This document shows positions 16,634-21,203 of a stretch of DNA of 21,203 nucleotides, piece after piece. Under the pieces are notes generated by a model. It was not told the origin of the DNA and ran no database searches. It saw nothing but the letters and a program-made list of their open reading frames with translations. The stretch's first letter is position 1. Each line of letters starts with the position of its first letter. The position numbers were made by a program, and so were the translations under genes. The DNA lies in assembly GCA_002717765.1 (NCBI GenBank), contig PBCB01000044.1:1-21203 (forward strand), given 5' to 3'. Source of the stretch: Fidelibacterota bacterium. GTDB taxonomy: Bacteria; Marinisomatota; Marinisomatia; Marinisomatales; TCS55.

Positions 16634-16661
16634 AAACGGCTGCTTTGGCAGCCGTTTTTTT
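16634..16661 (+). terminator. Rho-independent terminator after the ferredoxin gene
   Basis: A perfect 10-bp stem (AAACGGCTGC at 16634-16643 with GCAGCCGTTT at 16648-16657), a TTTG loop and a seven-T run (16655-16661) begin 25 bases after the ferredoxin stop. It is the strongest terminator in the window. The mrp ATG follows only 14 bases later, so mrp needs its own promoter or relies on read-through. Confidence 0.95.
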
Positions 16662-16675
16662 ATTTAAAGAATTTT

Positions 16676-17803
16676 ATGGAAAAAAATAAAGTAAAAGAAT
16701 TACTTAGCCAGATCAATTATCCAGGTTTCAATAGAGATATTGTGTCTTTTGGGATGGTTGATAAGATTCAAATTGATTCTGAAAATATTATTATAAAATT
16801 AAGAATCACATCTCAAGATGATGAAAAGAAAAAATTACTTGTTAATACTATTAAAGAAAATTTAGCGGAATATTTTTCTTCGGTCTTGGTAGAAATTGAT
16901 GACAAAAATAATATTAACCCCACTTCACAATCCCAATCCCCAATGTCTGATTCTGTTTTACCAAAAGTTAAACACGTAATTGCTATTGCTAGCGGGAAAG
17001 GAGGAGTTGGTAAATCTACTGTAGCTTCTAATGTTGCCTGTGGTCTAAGTAATAAAGGATTTAAAGTGGGCTTATTAGATTTAGATATTTATGGACCATC
17101 TTTACCAATTATACTTGGTGTTAATGAACAGCCTGAAATGACAAAAAACAATCGATTAATACCACTAGAGAAGTTTGGGATCAAAGTAATGAGTTTTGGT
17201 TTTATAAGTGGCAATGATACCCCTGTTATTTGGAGAGGCCCGCTTGTTTCTAGGATGACTGAGCAGTTTTTCAAAGATGTAGAATGGGGTGAACTCGATT
17301 TTTTAATATTAGATTTACCACCAGGGACAGGTGATGTACAACTGACACTTACTCAAAAATTGCGTATTTCTGGTGCTATTATTGTAACAACTCCTCAAGA
17401 TATCGCTCTTTCAGATGTCAGAAAAGGAGCAGATATGTTTGAGAAAGTAAAAACACCAATTTTAGGTGTTATCGAAAATATGTCAGGATTTGTCATTGAT
17501 GGTGTTATTAAGAGTCCAGATGGAGAAATGTTAAACGGTGGTGATATACATCTTAGCGATGGTTCCAACTTAAAAATTAGTAGTGCTGGAGATTTCGAAA
17601 TAAAGTTAGATTTATTTAAAAAAGGAGGTGGCGCATCTGAGAGTAAGCGTTTAAATATTCCTCTTCTAGGTCAAATACCTATATCTGGCGATATCGTTGA
17701 TTCTACAGATAGTGGGACACCTATAGTTCAGGAAAAACCTAATCATAAAACATCAAAAATTTATATATCAATTATTGACAAAATAATATCAATGTTAAAT
17801 TAA
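16676..17803 (+). CDS. mrp: Mrp/NBP35-family P-loop ATPase (iron-sulfur carrier family, lacking the CxxC)
   Basis: A 375-residue cytoplasmic ATPase of the Mrp/ApbC/Ind1 family, which normally carries and delivers [4Fe-4S] clusters. Residues 1-70 form a MIP18/DUF59-like domain (VKELLSQINYPGFNRDIVSFG). A linker to residue 98 leads to the deviant Walker A GKGGVGKST (107-115). Next come the switch LLDLDIYGPSLP (about 137-148), PVIWRGPLVSRM, LDFLILDLPPGTGDVQLTL (Walker B), and TTPQDIALSDVRKG. After ENMSGF (267-272), where Mrp proteins usually have a Cys-x-x-Cys bridging the dimer's cluster, this protein has a cysteine-free insertion of about 45 residues (273-316) before GGGASESKRLNIPLLGQIPI. The only cysteine is Cys122. 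It may therefore not bind Fe-S in the usual way. It lies directly after a ferredoxin terminator and 121 bases before uppS. Confidence 0.9.
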   Translation: MEKNKVKELLSQINYPGFNRDIVSFGMVDKIQIDSENIIIKLRITSQDDEKKKLLVNTIKENLAEYFSSVLVEIDDKNNINPTSQSQSPMSDSVLPKVKHVIAIASGKGGVGKSTVASNVACGLSNKGFKVGLLDLDIYGPSLPIILGVNEQPEMTKNNRLIPLEKFGIKVMSFGFISGNDTPVIWRGPLVSRMTEQFFKDVEWGELDFLILDLPPGTGDVQLTLTQKLRISGAIIVTTPQDIALSDVRKGADMFEKVKTPILGVIENMSGFVIDGVIKSPDGEMLNGGDIHLSDGSNLKISSAGDFEIKLDLFKKGGGASESKRLNIPLLGQIPISGDIVDSTDSGTPIVQEKPNHKTSKIYISIIDKIISMLN

Positions 17804-17924
17804 ATGAAACTTGGAACACTTTTATAGTTATTATTGTTTAAATAGTAAATGATAATTTCCAAATGGTGGTAGCTTCTAGTTTGTCCAGTCAATTTGCATA
17901 AATTAATTTTCCATAATAAAAAAT

Positions 17925-18674
17925 ATGAGTAATATAGAATTAAATAATATTGATTTAGTAAATGTTCCAAAACATATAGCTATAATAATGGATGGTAATG
18001 GTCGCTGGGCCAAAGAAAGAAGGCTGCCAAGAATAGCCGGACATAGAGAAGGGATTAATTCTGTTAGAGAGATAACTCGAATATGTGGAAAGATTGGGGT
18101 AGAGTATTTAACTTTATATACATTTTCTACAGAAAATTGGCATAGACCTAGAGCAGAAGTGAAGGCACTCATGACTTTACTTTTAAGTACAATAAAAAAA
18201 GAGATAAAAGAACTTCATAAAAATAATATTAAATTTTCTACGATTGGAAATATTGCATCTCTTCCTGAGGGTACTATTAAGGGTCTTCAAAATGGTATTG
18301 ATTTAACAGTTAACAATACGGGCTTAAACTTAGTTTTAGCTTTGAACTATGGGAGTAGACAAGAGATACTTAAAGCAGTAAGAAATATTATAGATAAAGT
18401 AAAAGAAGGAGAATTAGATAATACTGTAATAAATGAAGAATCTTTTTCTTCTTATTTAGATACAAATAATTATCCAGACCCAGATCTTTTAATTAGGACT
18501 AGTGGAGAGTTAAGAATTAGTAATTTTCTTTTATGGCAATGTGCATATACCGAAATATATTTAACTGATACCTATTGGCCAGCATTTCGTGAGGAAGATT
18601 TATATAAAGCTATTTTAGATTTTCAAAATAGAGAACGTCGTTTTGGGAAAACTAGTGAACAGGTTAATGATTAA
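17925..18674 (+). CDS. uppS: Undecaprenyl diphosphate synthase (cis-prenyltransferase)
   Basis: Condenses isopentenyl diphosphate onto farnesyl diphosphate to make the C55 lipid carrier used for peptidoglycan and surface glycans. The 249 residues match the family length. Key motifs: IAIIMDGNGRWAK (18-30) with catalytic Asp23; GHREG (about 39-43) for diphosphate binding; TLYTFSTENWHRP (about 63-75); LNYGSRQEI (about 139); and DPDLLIRTSGELRISNFLLWQ (about 185-205), which ends the active site with the conserved RTSGE-R-SNF signature. The stop codon is followed on the very next base by the bamA start, so they are translated together. No Shine-Dalgarno sequence is present; CATAAT lies 7 bases before the ATG. 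The 121-base gap upstream shows no hairpin or other feature I can support. Confidence 0.97.
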   Translation: MSNIELNNIDLVNVPKHIAIIMDGNGRWAKERRLPRIAGHREGINSVREITRICGKIGVEYLTLYTFSTENWHRPRAEVKALMTLLLSTIKKEIKELHKNNIKFSTIGNIASLPEGTIKGLQNGIDLTVNNTGLNLVLALNYGSRQEILKAVRNIIDKVKEGELDNTVINEESFSSYLDTNNYPDPDLLIRTSGELRISNFLLWQCAYTEIYLTDTYWPAFREEDLYKAILDFQNRERRFGKTSEQVND

Positions 18675-21083
18675 ATGAAATACCTAATATATATTATATA
18701 TTTATTTGCATTTTTATTTTCACAGTCTATTCAGGACTTTGTTTTAAAAGATGTGAAGGTTGAGGGCAACGTGATTTCTTCTGCTAATACTATTATTTTT
18801 ACCTCAGGGCTAAGAAAAGGTCTTACAGTCTCAACAGCAGAATTTCCGAGAGCAATAAAACGCCTATGGCAATTAGGTTTGTTTGATGATGTGCAAATTA
18901 GATATGATGATGAAAGTAATAATGAAATAAGTATTACACTTATTGTATCTGAGGCTCCAGTTGTTGGTGAAGTAATATTCGAAGGTAATCGTAAAATTAA
19001 AGACAGTAAATTTATTGAAGAGCTAGAGATTGCTACTGGTCAAAGGATTAAGCCAAATATGCTCCATGAAAAAATGAAAAAAATGAAAAGCCTATATGCT
19101 GAAAAAGGGTATCTAAAAGCAGATATAAATATTGAACTAATTGCTTCAAATAAAATGTCTAATCTTTTTGATGGTAAGGCAAAGAGTATTACTAAAGATG
19201 TTATTTTTAAAATAAAAGAAAATGAAAAAATAAAACTTAGAAATATATATTTTGAAGGCAATGAAACTTATTCTGATTTTAGGCTTAGGTTTTTAATGAA
19301 AGAAAATAAGCAGCAGAGGTGGTATTATTTTTGGAGGACTTCTTTTGATAATGATAAGCTAGATACAGATAAAGAAAAGATAGTTGAATTCTATCAAAAT
19401 AAAGGGCATAGAGATTTTTCTATTTTATCAGATTCAATTATATATGATGGGAATAGTAAATATCTAGATATCGTTTTTTTTGTTGATGAAGGGCCAAAAT
19501 ACAAGTACAGAAATTTTTCTTGGGAAGGTCATTCTCTTTATTCTACAAATATATTATCTCGTGCCCTTGGATTATCAAAAGGAGAAAATTATAGTGAAGA
19601 AGATTTTTCAAGAGCAGTCTATGATAGGATGCAAGGATTGTATATGGATAAAGGATATATATATAGTCGTATAGAGCCAGAAGTTACACCTGTAGGTAAT
19701 GATTCCCTTGATGTCCATTTTATTATATCTGAAAATCATAAGGTATACATAAGAAATATAGTTATAAAAGGAAATGAAAGAACGCATGAAAATGTTATTA
19801 GAAGAATAATGCGGATTTATCCTGGAGATGTATTTAATAAAGAAAGGTTGCTTCGTACCCATCGGGAGATTATGATGTTAAATTATTTTGGCAATGTTAT
19901 TCCTGATGTTGTACCCGTTGATGATAATGAAGTTGATATAGAAGTTACAGTTGAAGAAAAATCATCTGGGCAAGCCAATATGAATATGGGATTTAGCCAG
20001 GCATATGGTGTAACTGGAGGGGGAGGATTTTCACTACCTAATTTTAGAGGTAGGGGCCAGCACCTTGCATTATCATTTGAGGTAGGTGCAGCAAATTACA
20101 ACACAAATTACTTTGGAAGTAATTACACACCCCAAAAAAGAGAACGAGCATCATTAAGTTTTACTGACCCCATGGTTAATGACACTAATAATTTATTAAG
20201 TGGTTCAATATTCTATAGTTTTTCTGGAAGATCTTCTATGTATTATGCACCGCTAGATCAGATTACAAAAGGTGTAAGCATAAGATGGGGTAGAAGATTT
20301 AAATGGCCAGATGATTATTTTAGAGGAAGTTGGTCATTTACAGCGCACCAAAGGAATTATGAAGCAGAGAATGAAGAACAATTACAACTTTATACAGGAG
20401 GTTTGAATCAAACTGTTGGGATAAGTATAAATCAATCTATTAGTCGCGATAGTCGAGATCATCCTGAATTTCCTACTATTGGGTCATTGATGGCTTTAAG
20501 TAGCAGTATATCTGGAGGTCCTTTTGGTGGAAATGAGGATTTTCATAAACATGTTTTGAATCTTCAATGGTATACACCTACTTTCTGGAAATTTGTTTTA
20601 ATGAGTTCTGTTAAACTTGGAGGTATAAAAAATTTACCATCTGAAAATAATGAAAGATCAATAATCCCTTTTAATGAACGATTTATTATGGGTGGAAGTG
20701 GTATGATTTATGGTAATCCTCTAAGGGGATATGAGGATAATAGAGTTGGTCCACTTTCATCAAATGGAGGACCATTTGGTGGTAATGCCCTTTTAAGTAT
20801 TACAACAGAGTTTAGAGTGCCTTTTTCCGAAAATCCAGTAGTTTATGGTATGATATTTGCAGAAATGGGGAATGTTTGGATTGAATCTCATTTGCAAGAG
20901 AAATTTAATTTAACTAGAATTGGACCAATTGATTTAAAAAGATCAGCGGGTATCGGAATTAGATTTTTTATGCCAATGATAGGGAAACTAGGGTTTGATT
21001 TTGGATATGGATTTGATGATTTAGATGGTGATGGTGAAGCAGAAGGATGGAAATCATCAATAACAATAGGACAACAATTTTAA
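18675..21083 (+). CDS. bamA: Outer membrane protein assembly factor BamA
   Basis: Omp85-family central component of the BAM machine, which folds beta-barrel proteins into the outer membrane. The 802-residue precursor has a signal peptide (1-16, ending LFS, then Gln17). POTRA repeats follow; signs of them are DVKVEGN (about 25), GEVIFEGNRKIKD (about 97), LRNIYFEGNETYSD, YRNFSWEGHSLYS, and VYIRNIVIKGNERTHENVIRR (about 357). The barrel starts near residue 430. The lid-loop motif reads LRGY (683-686), equivalent to the VRGF of other species. GGPFGGN occurs twice, at 614-620 and 698-704. The last hairpin loop carries an acidic DLDGDGE (782-788), and the protein ends in the aromatic QQF expected for barrel recognition. 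It abuts uppS exactly, and an OmpH/Skp gene follows, an order common in envelope clusters. Confidence 0.96.
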   Translation: MKYLIYIIYLFAFLFSQSIQDFVLKDVKVEGNVISSANTIIFTSGLRKGLTVSTAEFPRAIKRLWQLGLFDDVQIRYDDESNNEISITLIVSEAPVVGEVIFEGNRKIKDSKFIEELEIATGQRIKPNMLHEKMKKMKSLYAEKGYLKADINIELIASNKMSNLFDGKAKSITKDVIFKIKENEKIKLRNIYFEGNETYSDFRLRFLMKENKQQRWYYFWRTSFDNDKLDTDKEKIVEFYQNKGHRDFSILSDSIIYDGNSKYLDIVFFVDEGPKYKYRNFSWEGHSLYSTNILSRALGLSKGENYSEEDFSRAVYDRMQGLYMDKGYIYSRIEPEVTPVGNDSLDVHFIISENHKVYIRNIVIKGNERTHENVIRRIMRIYPGDVFNKERLLRTHREIMMLNYFGNVIPDVVPVDDNEVDIEVTVEEKSSGQANMNMGFSQAYGVTGGGGFSLPNFRGRGQHLALSFEVGAANYNTNYFGSNYTPQKRERASLSFTDPMVNDTNNLLSGSIFYSFSGRSSMYYAPLDQITKGVSIRWGRRFKWPDDYFRGSWSFTAHQRNYEAENEEQLQLYTGGLNQTVGISINQSISRDSRDHPEFPTIGSLMALSSSISGGPFGGNEDFHKHVLNLQWYTPTFWKFVLMSSVKLGGIKNLPSENNERSIIPFNERFIMGGSGMIYGNPLRGYEDNRVGPLSSNGGPFGGNALLSITTEFRVPFSENPVVYGMIFAEMGNVWIESHLQEKFNLTRIGPIDLKRSAGIGIRFFMPMIGKLGFDFGYGFDDLDGDGEAEGWKSSITIGQQF

Positions 21084-21109
21084 TTTTCAAAAAGGAGAGT
21101 TTGGGAAAA

Positions 21110-21203
21110 ATGAATAAAATAATAATCAGTATTCTTCTAATGGGTCTTACAGAAATTGCAAATGCTCAATTAGAAATAGGATATATTTTATCTGAAAGAA
21201 TTA
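21110..21203 (+). CDS. skp: OmpH/Skp-family periplasmic chaperone, N-terminal part
   Basis: The gene runs off the window after 31 codons. It opens with a signal peptide (MNKIIISILLMGLTEIANA) followed by Gln20 and QLEIGYILSERI, which matches the first mature strand of OmpH/Skp proteins ('kiGYVdsekil'). Skp is a trimeric periplasmic chaperone that carries unfolded outer-membrane proteins to BAM, and its gene commonly follows bamA, as here (26-base gap). A clear Shine-Dalgarno sequence, AAGGAGAG at 21092-21099, sits 10 bases upstream of the ATG. The identification rests on the short N-terminus plus context. Confidence 0.8.
   Translation, partial: MNKIIISILLMGLTEIANAQLEIGYILSERI

Noticed and set aside
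17804..17830. Seven-codon mini-ORF (MKLGTLL) starting at the mrp stop
   Set aside because: Too short, with no hairpin pair or regulatory context to suggest a leader peptide.
20511..20790. Duplicated GGPFGGN in BamA as a recent internal duplication
   Set aside because: Flanking sequence does not repeat, and similar glycine-rich turns occur at both places in related BamA barrels.

Overview
The window is a low-GC (by eye about 30% G+C), densely coded stretch of bacterial chromosome. It has no rRNA, tRNA, CRISPR array, insertion sequence or prophage that I can see. An envelope with an outer membrane is shown by bamA, an ompH/skp start and an outer-membrane barrel. A DUF4835/PorD-family protein, DUF2723, DUF4139, a MauE fusion, a Bacteroidetes-type promoter and signal peptides cut before Gln all point to the Fibrobacteres-Chlorobi-Bacteroidetes (FCB) side of the tree. 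A marine Marinimicrobia (SAR406)-like lineage is my best guess. That placement is inference; no marker gene was compared.

Layout. (1) Bases 1-1870, minus strand: a tight operon of an HMA-MauE membrane protein, an orphan outer-membrane barrel protein and the first 17 codons of a probable ABC-transporter ATPase. (2) Bases 1964-12426, plus strand: valS, a DUF4139 protein (4-base overlap), recG, a small DUF1844 protein, a large DUF2723 membrane protein and a family-2 glycosyltransferase; the last two look like a surface-glycosylation pair. (3) porD on the minus strand converges on the glycosyltransferase with a 25-base overlap that is itself a perfect palindrome, and diverges from cca (tRNA nucleotidyltransferase). 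(4) An FGGY carbohydrate kinase on the minus strand converges on cca. (5) Plus strand 16306-21203: a seven-iron-type ferredoxin with a strong ribosome-binding site and its own terminator, mrp, uppS, bamA (starting on the base after the uppS stop) and the beginning of ompH/skp.

How the genes fit together: the right end is a cell-envelope block, in which UppS makes the lipid carrier for wall and surface glycans, BamA inserts barrel proteins and OmpH/Skp chaperones them. The DUF2723 protein, GT2 and PorD are consistent with an exported, glycosylated surface proteome. valS, recG and cca are housekeeping. The left operon looks like a metal- or thiol-linked envelope function of unknown substrate.

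No gap exceeds 300 bases. The largest are 16161-16305 (divergent, kinase/ferredoxin) and 17804-17924 (mrp/uppS). No dramatic new defence or mobile system is visible. The points most worth a second look are: all five recognisable signal peptides place Gln right after the predicted cleavage site; -10-like hexamers sit 6-7 bases before several start codons (leaderless mRNAs?); an Mrp lacks the Fe-S-binding CxxC; an FGGY kinase has lost glycerol-contact residues; and an HMA-MauE protein is linked to an unrecognised barrel family.
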